This document shows, in pieces, positions 9,031-17,067 of a stretch of DNA of 64,000 nucleotides. Source of the DNA: Imhoffiella fuscus (GTDB taxonomy: Bacteria; Pseudomonadota; Gammaproteobacteria; Chromatiales; Chromatiaceae); contig NZ_JBHUHX010000004.1 in assembly GCF_042682685.1 (NCBI RefSeq), positions 1-64,000 of the forward strand, given 5' to 3'. The notes beneath the pieces were generated by a model. It was not told where the DNA came from. It saw only the letters and a list, made by a program, of their open reading frames with translations, and did not search any database. The position numbers and the translations under genes were made by a program. The first letter of the stretch is position 1. Every line of letters begins with the position of its first letter.

Positions 9031-9329
9031 GTCTGGTCCTGACGCTGCTCTCGGTCGTGTCCATCGCGCTGGGTGCCTTCTTCTTCCTGGTCGGTACGCT
9101 TGGACTCATCCGGCTGCCGGACCTCTTCAGCCGTCTGCACGCGCTGACCAAGACCGATAATCTCGGGCTCGGGCTGGTGATCCTCGGTCTGCTGCCCTGG
9201 GTGCCGGATCCCTTCCATGCCTTGAAGCTGGTGCTCATCTGGCTACTGGTGCTGCTCGCCGGAGCGACCGGATCCCACCTGATCGCGAAACGGGCCTTGC
9301 GCGGGGACGGCGAGGATCCGACGCCATGA
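9027..9329 (+). CDS. mrpG: MrpG/MnhG-like antiporter subunit
   Basis: This 100-residue membrane protein has three helices and the MrpG motif GLIRLPDLFSRLHALTKTD, which is highly conserved in the family. It overlaps its neighbours on both sides by ATGA, as in other Mrp operons. In the structurally known Mrp and Mbh complexes MrpG sits at the interface with MrpF and MrpE. The sequence alone does not show which cation is exchanged. Confidence 0.88.
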   Translation: MSLVLTLLSVVSIALGAFFFLVGTLGLIRLPDLFSRLHALTKTDNLGLGLVILGLLPWVPDPFHALKLVLIWLLVLLAGATGSHLIAKRALRGDGEDPTP

Positions 9330-9619
9330 CCACCGATGTGCCGATGTTCCTCTTCGATCTGGTGCTGCTCGCCACCCTGTTGGGACTGGCCGTCGCCGCA
9401 CTGACCAGCCCGGACGTGCGTCGGGCAGTGATGTTCTTCATCGCCTTCGGGCTCTGGCTGGCGCTGGTTTGGGCGCGGCTGCGCGCGCCCGACGTGGCGC
9501 TGGCGGAGGCGGCCATCGGCGCGGGTCTCGGCGGGGCGCTGATGCTCGCGGCGGCGCGCCGGGCCGCGCGTCGATCAGCGGCGAACGAAGCTGACGATCG
9601 GGAGGACGCGGGGGCGTGA
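9326..9619 (+). CDS. MbhD-like (DUF4040) antiporter subunit
   Basis: This 97-residue protein has about three transmembrane segments and matches the MbhD/DUF4040 type (MFFIAFGLWLALVWARLRAPDVALAEAAIGAG). In canonical group-1 Mrp systems this domain is the C-terminal part of the large MrpA protein. Here, as in archaeal Mbh and Mbx complexes, it is a separate gene. The charged, Ala/Arg-rich tail from about residue 75 is probably cytoplasmic. It overlaps both neighbours by four bases, the downstream one through GTGA. Confidence 0.8.
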   Translation: MTTDVPMFLFDLVLLATLLGLAVAALTSPDVRRAVMFFIAFGLWLALVWARLRAPDVALAEAAIGAGLGGALMLAAARRAARRSAANEADDREDAGA

Positions 9620-10290
9620 GACGTGCCGGAAGCCTCATGATCGCCGTGCTGGTCGGACTGCTCGCACTCTGGCTGCTCTGGGTGCTGCGGGATGCGCTGG
9701 CACCGACGCCGCGTCTGGCCGATTTGGCCCTGCGGGAGCTGCCCAACACCGGGGTCAGCAATCCGGTCACCGGCGTGCTGCTGGCCTATCGGGCCTACGA
9801 TACCCTGCTCGAACTGGCGGTCTTGTTGGCGGCCTTGCTGGGCATCTGGTCCCTGGGCGCGGCCTCGCCGGGCTTCCAGCCGGCGGGGACCGTGCTGCGC
9901 GGCATGGTCGAGCTGGTCGTGCCGTTGTTGATCCTGACCGGCGGCTATCTGCTCTGGGTGGGCGGACATGCGCCGGGCGGGGCCTTCCAGGCCGGTGCCT
10001 TGCTCGGTGCCGCCGGCGTCGTGCTGCGACTGGCCGGCGACGCGCGGGCCGGGTTGCCGCCGGTTCCGGTACAGCGCCGATTGGTGGTGGCTGGGGCGGC
10101 GACCTTCGTTCTGGTCGGACTCGCGACCATGGCGTTCGGCGCGGGCTTTCTGAGCTATCCGCACGCTTGGGCGAAATGGCTGATCCTGACCATTGAAACA
10201 GCGGCGACCCTGGCGATCGGGGTCACGCTGGCCGCCGCCTATGTCGGCGGCAAGCCAGTGCCGCGATCAGGCGAGGACGGCCCTTCATGA
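9616..10290 (+). CDS. mrpB: fused MbhE-like and MrpB-like antiporter subunit
   Basis: The protein has 224 residues and starts at GTG overlapping the previous stop. MrpB alone is about 140 residues, and the extra N-terminal 85 match the MbhE type: NPVTGVLLAYRAYDTLLELA resembles the segment that precedes MrpB in Mbh systems and ends MrpA in Mrp systems. The remaining 140 residues carry MrpB features (LLILTGGYLLWVGGHAPGGA and FQAGALLGA). So MbhE and MrpB, usually two genes or two parts of different proteins, are joined here. About six transmembrane helices are expected. Confidence 0.8.
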   Translation: MRRAGSLMIAVLVGLLALWLLWVLRDALAPTPRLADLALRELPNTGVSNPVTGVLLAYRAYDTLLELAVLLAALLGIWSLGAASPGFQPAGTVLRGMVELVVPLLILTGGYLLWVGGHAPGGAFQAGALLGAAGVVLRLAGDARAGLPPVPVQRRLVVAGAATFVLVGLATMAFGAGFLSYPHAWAKWLILTIETAATLAIGVTLAAAYVGGKPVPRSGEDGPS

Positions 10291-10568
10291 TGACGCCGTT
10301 GCTCTACGGCGGGGCTGGCGTGATCCTGTTCGCGCTGGGGCTCTGGGCCTTTCTGGTCCATGAGCCTCTGCTGCGCAAGCTGATTGCGCTCAACATCATG
10401 GGGAGCGGCGTCTTTCATCTCCTGATCGCCATCGCCGAGCGCGGCGCGCTGCCGCCGGATCCGGTGCCGCATGCCATGGTCCTGACGGGGATCGTCGTCG
10501 CCGTGAGCGCGACGGCGCTGGCACTGGCGATGGGGCGACGGCTGGAAGACGACGACGATGCTCGATAG
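10287..10568 (+). CDS. mrpC: MrpC/MnhC-like (NuoK-like) subunit
   Basis: This 93-residue protein with three helices is homologous to complex I NuoK. The family segment KLIALNIMGSGVFHLLIA carries the buried polar positions of the second helix, and LTGIVVAVSATALALAM forms the third. Its start overlaps the preceding stop, and its end overlaps mrpD by eleven bases. In known complexes MrpC connects the small-subunit module to the first large antiporter-like subunit, MrpD. Confidence 0.87.
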   Translation: MMTPLLYGGAGVILFALGLWAFLVHEPLLRKLIALNIMGSGVFHLLIAIAERGALPPDPVPHAMVLTGIVVAVSATALALAMGRRLEDDDDAR

Positions 10569-12000
10569 CCTCGCCCTGGCCGTTTCCGTCCCCTTGATCG
10601 GCGCGATTCTGGTCACCGCCGTTCCCGGCCGCGCCCAGGGACTGGGCCTGCTCGCCGCGCTGGCGACTCTGGCGACGGTCGGTCTGGTCACTGTCGAGGT
10701 CTGGCAACAGGGCAGCCTGCGCTCGGACCTCGGCGGCTGGGGCGCGCCGCTCGGCATCAGCCTCGTCGCCGACGGGCTCTCCGCCGCGCTGCTGGCGATG
10801 GCGGCCCTGGTCGCGCTGGCGGTCAGCGTCTATGCCTCCGGCTATTTCAGTCGTGGCGAGACCAAAACCCATTTCTGGCCCCTGTGGCTGCTGCTCTGGG
10901 CCGCCTTGAACGGGCTCCTCCTGGCGGCGGACCTCTTCAATCTCTACGTCACGCTCGAACTGCTCGGACTGACGGCGGCGGCCTTGGGCGCCCTGACGGG
11001 CACGACGGCGGCGGTCGAGGCCAGTCTGCGCTACCTCCTGGTCGGTCTGCTCGGCTCCCTGGCCTATCTGCTCGGCGTGGCGCTGCTTTACACCGCGTAT
11101 GGCACGCTCGACATGACCCTCCTGGGCGCTGCCGTGAGACCCGAGCCCGTCGCGGGCTCGGCGCTGGTGCTCATGACCGCCGGTCTGGCCTTGAAGGCGG
11201 CGCTCTTTCCCATGCATTTCTGGCTGCCCCCGGCTCACGCCAACGCGCCGGCCCCCGTGAGCGCGGCGCTTTCGGCACTGGTCGTGAAGGCCGCCTTCTA
11301 TCTCATGCTGCGGCTCTGGCTGGATGTCTTCGCGCCACTGGTCACGCCTTGGGCTGCGGGTCTCATGGGGCTGCTCGGTGCCATGGCCGTGGTCTGGGGC
11401 TCGTGGCGGGCGCTGCGAGCCGAACGGCTGAAGCTGATGGCGGCCTATTCCACGGTCGCCCAGATCGGCTATCTCTGTCTCTTCCTTCCGGTGCTGACCG
11501 CGCTGCCGGCGGGTGCCGCACACGACGATCTCTTGGTGGCGCTGCTGCTCATGGCCCTGACCCACGGCTTCGCCAAAGCGGGACTCTTCCTCGCCGCCGG
11601 TCTGGTGCAGCGTAGCGCGGGGCATGATCGCATCGACGACCTCGGCGGCACCGCGCAGCATATGCCGGCGACGACCTTCAGCATCGGCCTGGCCGGTATC
11701 GCCCTGATCGGATTGCCGCCGAGCGGCAGCTTCGTCGGCAAGTGGATCCTCATGCGGAGCGCGATCGAGAGCGGGCAGTGGTGGTGGATCCCGGTGATCC
11801 TCGTCGGGACCCTGCTGGCGGCGGCCTATGTCTTCCGTGTCCTGAGCCGCGCCTTCAATTTGGAGCCGACGCCGCGCCGCTTCGTCACTCAGGCACGAAC
11901 CGAGGTGCCGGCGCTGCTGTTGGCCTTGACCTCGGCGGCGGTGCTGGGGCTGGCGGCCCGTCCGCTCTGGCACCTGCTGGGCTTCGAGGGCGGTCTATGA
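10558..12000 (+). CDS. mrpD: MrpD/MnhD-like antiporter subunit
   Basis: This 480-residue membrane protein of the complex I NuoN/NuoM/NuoL type has about 14 helices. The conserved ion-path elements are visible: the acidic helix with LYVTLELLGLTAAALGA, the lysine helix LALKAALFPMHFWLPPAHAN, and the discontinuous helix AAYSTVAQIGYL. It follows mrpC directly, as in Mrp and Mbh operons, and overlaps the next gene by four bases. It would carry one of the proton or cation translocation routes of the complex. Confidence 0.88.
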   Translation: MLDSLALAVSVPLIGAILVTAVPGRAQGLGLLAALATLATVGLVTVEVWQQGSLRSDLGGWGAPLGISLVADGLSAALLAMAALVALAVSVYASGYFSRGETKTHFWPLWLLLWAALNGLLLAADLFNLYVTLELLGLTAAALGALTGTTAAVEASLRYLLVGLLGSLAYLLGVALLYTAYGTLDMTLLGAAVRPEPVAGSALVLMTAGLALKAALFPMHFWLPPAHANAPAPVSAALSALVVKAAFYLMLRLWLDVFAPLVTPWAAGLMGLLGAMAVVWGSWRALRAERLKLMAAYSTVAQIGYLCLFLPVLTALPAGAAHDDLLVALLLMALTHGFAKAGLFLAAGLVQRSAGHDRIDDLGGTAQHMPATTFSIGLAGIALIGLPPSGSFVGKWILMRSAIESGQWWWIPVILVGTLLAAAYVFRVLSRAFNLEPTPRRFVTQARTEVPALLLALTSAAVLGLAARPLWHLLGFEGGL

Positions 12001-13496
12001 ATCTCGATCAACTGCTGCCTGCGGTCATCGTGCTCAGCTCGTTCCTGCCGGGCGTCTTCATCTTTCTGTTGCAGGAAGAGAGTCATCTGCTGCGCGGCGT
12101 GCTCAACATGACCGGCGCTGTCGTCAAGCTGCTGCTGGTCGGCGTGATGATTTGGGGCGTCTTCCACGGCCATGTCTACGAGACGCGGCTGACGCTGGCG
12201 CCTGGGCTGGATCTGGTGCTGCACGCCGATGCCCTCGCGGTGCTCTTCGCGACCCTGTCGTCGGTTCTCTGGCTGGTGACGACCATCTATGCCATCGGCT
12301 ATCTGGAGCACTCGCCAAACCGCAGCCGCTTCTTCGGGTTCTTCAGTCTCTGCGTCTCGGCCACGATCGGGGTCGCTCTGGCCGGCAACCTGCTGACCTT
12401 CGTCGTCTTTTACGAGGTCCTGACGCTTGCGACCTATCCGCTGGTCGCCCATCGCGGGACGCCGGACGCCACCCGTGGGGGCAGGATCTATCTGGCCTAC
12501 ACCATGGGCGGCGGTGCCCTGCTGCTGGTCGGTGCGGTCTGGCTGCAGGCGCTGAGTGGGCCTGCCGACTTCGTGCAGGGCGGTTTTCTGTCGGGGCTGC
12601 AGCCGGATGTCTGGGGGCAGCTGGTCGCCATCTTTTTCCTTCTGCTGGCCGGGCTCGGCGTCAAGGCGGCGCTGTTTCCTCTGCACGGTTGGTTGCCGCA
12701 GTCCATGGTCGCGCCGGCCCCGGTCAGCGCGCTGCTGCACGCGGTGGCGGTGGTCAAGGCCGGCGCCTTTGGCATCGTGCGGGTCGTCTACGATGTCTAT
12801 GGCGTGGGGTTCGCTGACGCGCTCGGGCTGCTGACGCCGCTCGGCATCCTCGCGGCGATCACCATCCTCTACGGCTCGGGCATGGCGCTGACGCAGGACG
12901 GACTCAAGAAGCGGCTCGCCTATTCGACCGTGAGTCAGGTCTCCTACATCGCGCTGGGCGCCTCCATCCTCGGTCCCGTCGCCACCATCGGCGGCCTGGT
13001 GCATCTGGTGCATCAGGGGCTCATGAAGATCACGCTCTTCTTCTGCGCCGGGAATTACGCCGAGACCCTGGGCGTCCACAAGGTCAGTCAGATGGACGGG
13101 GTCGGGCGGCGCATGCCCTGGACTACGCTGGCCTTCAGCGTCGGCGCCCTGGGGATGATCGGCATCCCGCCGATCGCGGGCTTCGTCAGCAAATGGTACC
13201 TGGCACTGGGCGCGGTCGAGGCCGACGCCTATTGGGTGCTGTTGATCCTGGCCTTGAGCAGTCTGCTCAATGCCGGCTACTTCCTGCCCATCCTCTACCG
13301 TGCCTGGTTTCGGCCGCCCCCCGAGCGCTGGCCGGAGGAGCACATACCGGCCGGGCGTTTCGAGACCATGGGCGCGCTGCTCTGGCCGCCCCTGATCACC
13401 GCCGCCTTCTGTCTCGCCGCCGGCCTCTTCGCCGCAGCGCCCTTCAGTCCGCTCGAATGGGCGACGCTGATCGCGCGCCGGGAGTACGGGCCGTGA
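11997..13496 (+). CDS. second large antiporter-like subunit (NuoL/MrpA-core type)
   Basis: This 499-residue protein of the same proton-translocating family as MrpD starts at the ATG overlapping the mrpD stop. Conserved features include TFVVFYEVLTLATYPLVAHR with the helix-5 glutamate, the lysine helix LGVKAALFPLHGWLP with PAPVSALLHAVAVVKAG, and RLAYSTVSQVSYIALGA. The NuoL-like HAVAVVKAG form suggests it occupies the place of the MrpA antiporter core. It lacks the MrpA C-terminal domains, which are encoded separately upstream. It ends by overlapping the GTG start of the next gene. Confidence 0.85.
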   Translation: MNLDQLLPAVIVLSSFLPGVFIFLLQEESHLLRGVLNMTGAVVKLLLVGVMIWGVFHGHVYETRLTLAPGLDLVLHADALAVLFATLSSVLWLVTTIYAIGYLEHSPNRSRFFGFFSLCVSATIGVALAGNLLTFVVFYEVLTLATYPLVAHRGTPDATRGGRIYLAYTMGGGALLLVGAVWLQALSGPADFVQGGFLSGLQPDVWGQLVAIFFLLLAGLGVKAALFPLHGWLPQSMVAPAPVSALLHAVAVVKAGAFGIVRVVYDVYGVGFADALGLLTPLGILAAITILYGSGMALTQDGLKKRLAYSTVSQVSYIALGASILGPVATIGGLVHLVHQGLMKITLFFCAGNYAETLGVHKVSQMDGVGRRMPWTTLAFSVGALGMIGIPPIAGFVSKWYLALGAVEADAYWVLLILALSSLLNAGYFLPILYRAWFRPPPERWPEEHIPAGRFETMGALLWPPLITAAFCLAAGLFAAAPFSPLEWATLIARREYGP

Positions 13497-15787
13497 GCGG
13501 CGGGCTGCTGATCCTGGTCTGGGTCTGGCCGCTGCTGCTCGCGGCCCTGGCGGTCAGGCCGTCGTTTTGGTGGCTGCCGGCCATTGGCGCACTGCCCGGA
13601 CTGGCCGCCGCGCTGCTGGTGCCGCTCGGCAGCCGTCTGGAGCTGCCCTGGCTGTTTCTCGGCACCACCCTGGGGCTCGACGCGACCGGCCGGATCTATC
13701 TGATCTTCACCGCCATCCTCTGGCTGGTGTCCGGGATCTATACCGCCTTCAGCGCTCGTGGAACGTCGCACGCGGGGCGCTTCGGCGTCTTCTTTCTGCT
13801 GGCGATGGCCGGGAACCTCTGGCTGATCGTCGGACAGGATCTGCTGAGCTTCTATGCCGGATTCGCCATCATGGGACTGTCGGCCTACGGGCTGGTGATT
13901 CACGACGGCAAGACGGCCGCGCTGAGGGCCGGCAAGGTCTATCTGGTGATGGCCCTGCTCGGGGAGGTGACCCTCTTCGCCGCCCTGGTGTTGGTCGCCA
14001 GTCATGCCGGAACCACAGTGCCCGCGCCCGAGCAACTGGTTGGTCTCGACAACCTGACCATCGCGCTGCTCATTCTGGGGCTCGGCGTCAAGGCCGGCAT
14101 GGTTCCGTTGCATCTATGGCTGCCGCTGGCGCATCCGGCCGCGCCGATCCCGGCCAGCGCCGTGCTCAGCGGCACCATGATCAAGGTCGCGATCCTGGGC
14201 TGGCTGCGTTTTCTGCCGTTGGGTGCCGTCGCCCTGGCCGATTGGGGCGCCTGGCTGACCGGGGCGGGTCTGCTGACGATGTTCTATGCGCTCCCCATCG
14301 GTCTGATGCAGTCCGACCCCAAGGTGATCCTGGCCTATTCGAGCATCGGCAAAATGGGCCTGCTGATCCTGCTGCTGGGGCTGATCCTGACCGAACCCGC
14401 GCTGGCGCCGGTCGGTGTCGCCGCGATCACCCTCTATGCCGCCCATCACGCGTTGGCCAAGGGCGGGCTCTTTCTCGGCGTCGGGCTGCGTAAATATGCC
14501 GCGCTCCCGCAACCCCTGCTGCTCGCCGGGCTGGTCTTTCTGGCCCTGGCGCTGGCCGGTGCGCCCCTGACCAGCGGTGCGGTCACCAAGTACGGCATCA
14601 AGCCGCTGCTCGCTGGCGCCGACTGGGGATGGCTGTCCATCGCGGTCGCGGTTTCGACGGTCGCCACCACGCTGCTGATGGCGCGTTTCCTCTGGGTGAC
14701 CACGCGCATCAAGCCCCACCCGGAGACCGGATACACCTGGCCTAGTGCGGCATGGGCGGTCCTGGTCACCCTGTTGCTGTTGTTTCCCTTCGTCCTCGGC
14801 GAGCCGGCGGCCTGGCCGACCAATGCCGCGACCGTTGGCGCCGGTATCGGCATCGCGGTTGCGGTCATGGCTGCGGCGCGCCGCTACCCCGGTTTCGTCA
14901 AACCCCTGGTCGGCCGCATCCCGCCTGGCGATCTGCTGGGTCTGATCAAGCGGATCCTGCTGGTGCTGGTCTGGTATGGGCTCGCGATTTTGCGTTTCGT
15001 GGGGGCGCTCTACGCGCGTATCGAGGCGCGCCTGACCCATGCGTTCGATCGGGTCTTCGCACAGCCGACGTCCGACGGCGAGCAAGGACTGCGTGCCTGG
15101 CCGGTGGCCGGCGCCCTCTGGCTTGCGGTCGGGGGTCTGCTCTTCGTGGCCGTGCTCGGCGGGGCGCCCGAGGTCTCGCCCCACGAGCCAGCGCCACGGG
15201 GCGAGATCGCCGCGACGTCCCCCTTGGAGGCGGATCTGCGGTCGGAGCCTGGCGTCGTCGGTGTGCCCGGAGACGAGCCGCCGCCCAGCTCACTGCCGGA
15301 TGTCGACGCCGAGACCGACAGGGCATCCGCGTTCGAGCCGAGTCCGCGTTCGGAAATGTCTGAGGTTGACGCAGCGATCGCAGCCGAGGCCGAAGAGGCA
15401 TCGACTCCGGCCGCTCGAACGCCCGCTCGCGCGAGTGACGAGTCGTCGGTGGAAGCGCTGGCGGTTTGCGACCCCGAGATCCCCTTCGTCTTCGCCAGTC
15501 CCAAGGATCCCGCCGAACGGATCAGCTTGCAGCGCTGCGTCCGGGATCCGGACAGCGGGGCGCCGCGCCTGCTCGATGCGCCGCCGCTCACGAATCGCTT
15601 GGTGTATCTGTTGCAGGAACAACTCGGCGCACTGGGCTTCGACCCAGGTCCGGTCGACGGCCTGATCGGACCCAGAACCCGCGATGCCGTTCGCACCTTC
15701 CAAGAGGCGCGGGGCATTCCTCAGACCGGCCGGATCAGCTTCGATCTGCTGGAGCGTCTACAGCGGGAAACGCTTCAGGACCCATGA
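13493..15787 (+). CDS. third large antiporter-like subunit fused to a peptidoglycan-binding domain
   Basis: The start is a GTG overlapping the previous stop, giving 764 residues. Residues about 1-460 are a proton-translocating antiporter core (LGVKAGMVPLHLWLPLAHPA, then LAYSSIGKMGLLILL). Helices to about residue 557 follow. After the last helix (about 534-557) comes a roughly 140-residue acidic, Pro/Ala/Ser-rich linker with two cysteines near 659 and 682. Residues 699-764 form a peptidoglycan-binding domain of the PG_binding_1 type (LLQEQLGALGFDPGPVDGLI, then GPRTRDAVRTFQ). The C-terminus would therefore have to be periplasmic. I know of no Mrp, Mbh or complex I subunit with such a domain. 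This is the last gene of the dab operon. Confidence 0.82.
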   Translation: MSGGLLILVWVWPLLLAALAVRPSFWWLPAIGALPGLAAALLVPLGSRLELPWLFLGTTLGLDATGRIYLIFTAILWLVSGIYTAFSARGTSHAGRFGVFFLLAMAGNLWLIVGQDLLSFYAGFAIMGLSAYGLVIHDGKTAALRAGKVYLVMALLGEVTLFAALVLVASHAGTTVPAPEQLVGLDNLTIALLILGLGVKAGMVPLHLWLPLAHPAAPIPASAVLSGTMIKVAILGWLRFLPLGAVALADWGAWLTGAGLLTMFYALPIGLMQSDPKVILAYSSIGKMGLLILLLGLILTEPALAPVGVAAITLYAAHHALAKGGLFLGVGLRKYAALPQPLLLAGLVFLALALAGAPLTSGAVTKYGIKPLLAGADWGWLSIAVAVSTVATTLLMARFLWVTTRIKPHPETGYTWPSAAWAVLVTLLLLFPFVLGEPAAWPTNAATVGAGIGIAVAVMAAARRYPGFVKPLVGRIPPGDLLGLIKRILLVLVWYGLAILRFVGALYARIEARLTHAFDRVFAQPTSDGEQGLRAWPVAGALWLAVGGLLFVAVLGGAPEVSPHEPAPRGEIAATSPLEADLRSEPGVVGVPGDEPPPSSLPDVDAETDRASAFEPSPRSEMSEVDAAIAAEAEEASTPAARTPARASDESSVEALAVCDPEIPFVFASPKDPAERISLQRCVRDPDSGAPRLLDAPPLTNRLVYLLQEQLGALGFDPGPVDGLIGPRTRDAVRTFQEARGIPQTGRISFDLLERLQRETLQDP

Positions 15788-15810
15788 GTCCCCAGCAGAT
15801 GGTCACTTGA

Positions 15811-15833
15811 GGTCCTTTGGAATCCAAAGGACC
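15811..15833. terminator. perfect 10-bp hairpin between convergent genes
   Basis: GGTCCTTTGG and CCAAAGGACC flank a 3-base loop, 24 bases after the end of the dab operon and just before the convergent DUF2333 gene. No T-run follows on either strand. It could be a weak bidirectional terminator or protect the 3' ends of both mRNAs. Confidence 0.45.
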
Positions 15834-15843
15834 AACCGCGTTA

Positions 15844-16863
15844 TCAGCCACGTTCGAGCAGCACGCGCAGATCGAGCACTGCGGCGTTGGCTCGCGAGAT
15901 GTAGGATCCCATCACGAGCGAGTGATTTGAAAATAGACCGTAGCCGTGGCCATTGAGCACGATGGGGCTCCACTTGGGCAGGCTGGCGCCCTGCAGATCG
16001 CGCAGGATCTGTTGCAGCGAAAGCTGGGCGTTCTTGTCGCCCAGCACGTCGGCGAAGTCGACCGCCAGGGCTTGCATGGTGTGCAGTAACGCCCAGGAGT
16101 AGCCGCGGGCCTCATAGAAGACGTCGTCGATCTCGTACCAGGGGGTCTGGTCGGGCGACGGCGCACTGTGCAGGACGAGTGCCGCAGTCAGCTCGTTTTC
16201 ACCCACGCTGGCGCTTAGGCGCTGCGCGTAGCTGCCAAGGCGCTTTTCGACGACTTGCAGGTAGGCGTTCAGATTGTCGGCGCGCGTGTAGAATCGTGCG
16301 GATCGGTCGGTCCCCGACATCAGCGCCTGCATGTAACGCCCCAATGCGTCCAAGCCGCGTCGGTATTCGCCTTCGGTCGATGGCAGGATCCAGGACGAGG
16401 CGTTGAAGTTGAATTGCGCTTCGGCCTCGCGTAGGTCGCTATTCTCAGTCGACTGGGTTTGCGCACGGCTGAAATCGTTGCGCAAGGCGGCGATCGAGTC
16501 GCGCAGTTCCGTCAGCACGCCGAATTCCCAATTCGGCGTGTTGTCCATCAGCAGGCCCGGAGGCAGGATGTCATTGCGCAGATAGCCGCCGGGTTTGTCG
16601 AGTAGCGCCTCGGCGACACCCATCACGGCCGACACGGTCATGACGCCGGGCTTCAGTGTGGCGTTCTCGTCATCGAACCGCTGCACGGCTTCCTGATGTA
16701 CATCGAGATGCGTCGGCTGTACCGACCAGTAGGCACCCAATCCGCCAATCGCCACGACCAGCAACAACAGACCGCCGCCGATCAGGGCTGCGAGTCTGGG
16801 GCCGCGCCGCCCGGTGATTTGAGTCGGCGCGCTCTGGATCTCGCTATTGGTCTCGTTCGTCAC
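15844..16863 (-). CDS. DUF2333 family membrane-anchored protein
   Basis: This 339-residue protein has one N-terminal transmembrane segment (about residues 24-48, LAALIGGGLLLLVVAIGGLG) followed by a large, presumably periplasmic domain. The domain has the conserved pattern of the uncharacterised DUF2333 family (PGGYLRNDILPPGLLMDNTP, WILPSTEGEYRRGL, and ARGYSWALLHTMQALAVDF). These are found across gammaproteobacteria and have no assigned function. It is 204 bases beyond the end of the Nudix gene on the same strand and may have its own promoter, so membership in the carboxysome operon is uncertain. Confidence 0.8.
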   Translation of the reverse strand: MTNETNSEIQSAPTQITGRRGPRLAALIGGGLLLLVVAIGGLGAYWSVQPTHLDVHQEAVQRFDDENATLKPGVMTVSAVMGVAEALLDKPGGYLRNDILPPGLLMDNTPNWEFGVLTELRDSIAALRNDFSRAQTQSTENSDLREAEAQFNFNASSWILPSTEGEYRRGLDALGRYMQALMSGTDRSARFYTRADNLNAYLQVVEKRLGSYAQRLSASVGENELTAALVLHSAPSPDQTPWYEIDDVFYEARGYSWALLHTMQALAVDFADVLGDKNAQLSLQQILRDLQGASLPKWSPIVLNGHGYGLFSNHSLVMGSYISRANAAVLDLRVLLERG

Positions 16864-17067
16864 GATTCTCTCCTGTGGTTCATCAATGGCTCCGGGGGAT
16901 TCCGGGTGCGAGCAGTGCCCGCGCGAATGCCTGCCAAGCCATTCGGGTCAATAGTATTGGCGCTGCTCGGGTCCGCTTGGCGATTGTACCAAAGAGCAGG
17001 ATCCGGCTTCCGGCGCGCTCCGAAATGGCCGTACCTCTCGCGCGTGAGGGCGTCCATGCTCGCCGGA

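Noticed and set aside
10396..11973. 525-codon open frame antisense to mrpC/mrpD
   Set aside because: Same type of antisense shadow, very rich in Arg, Gln and Gly; the sense strand holds clear family members.
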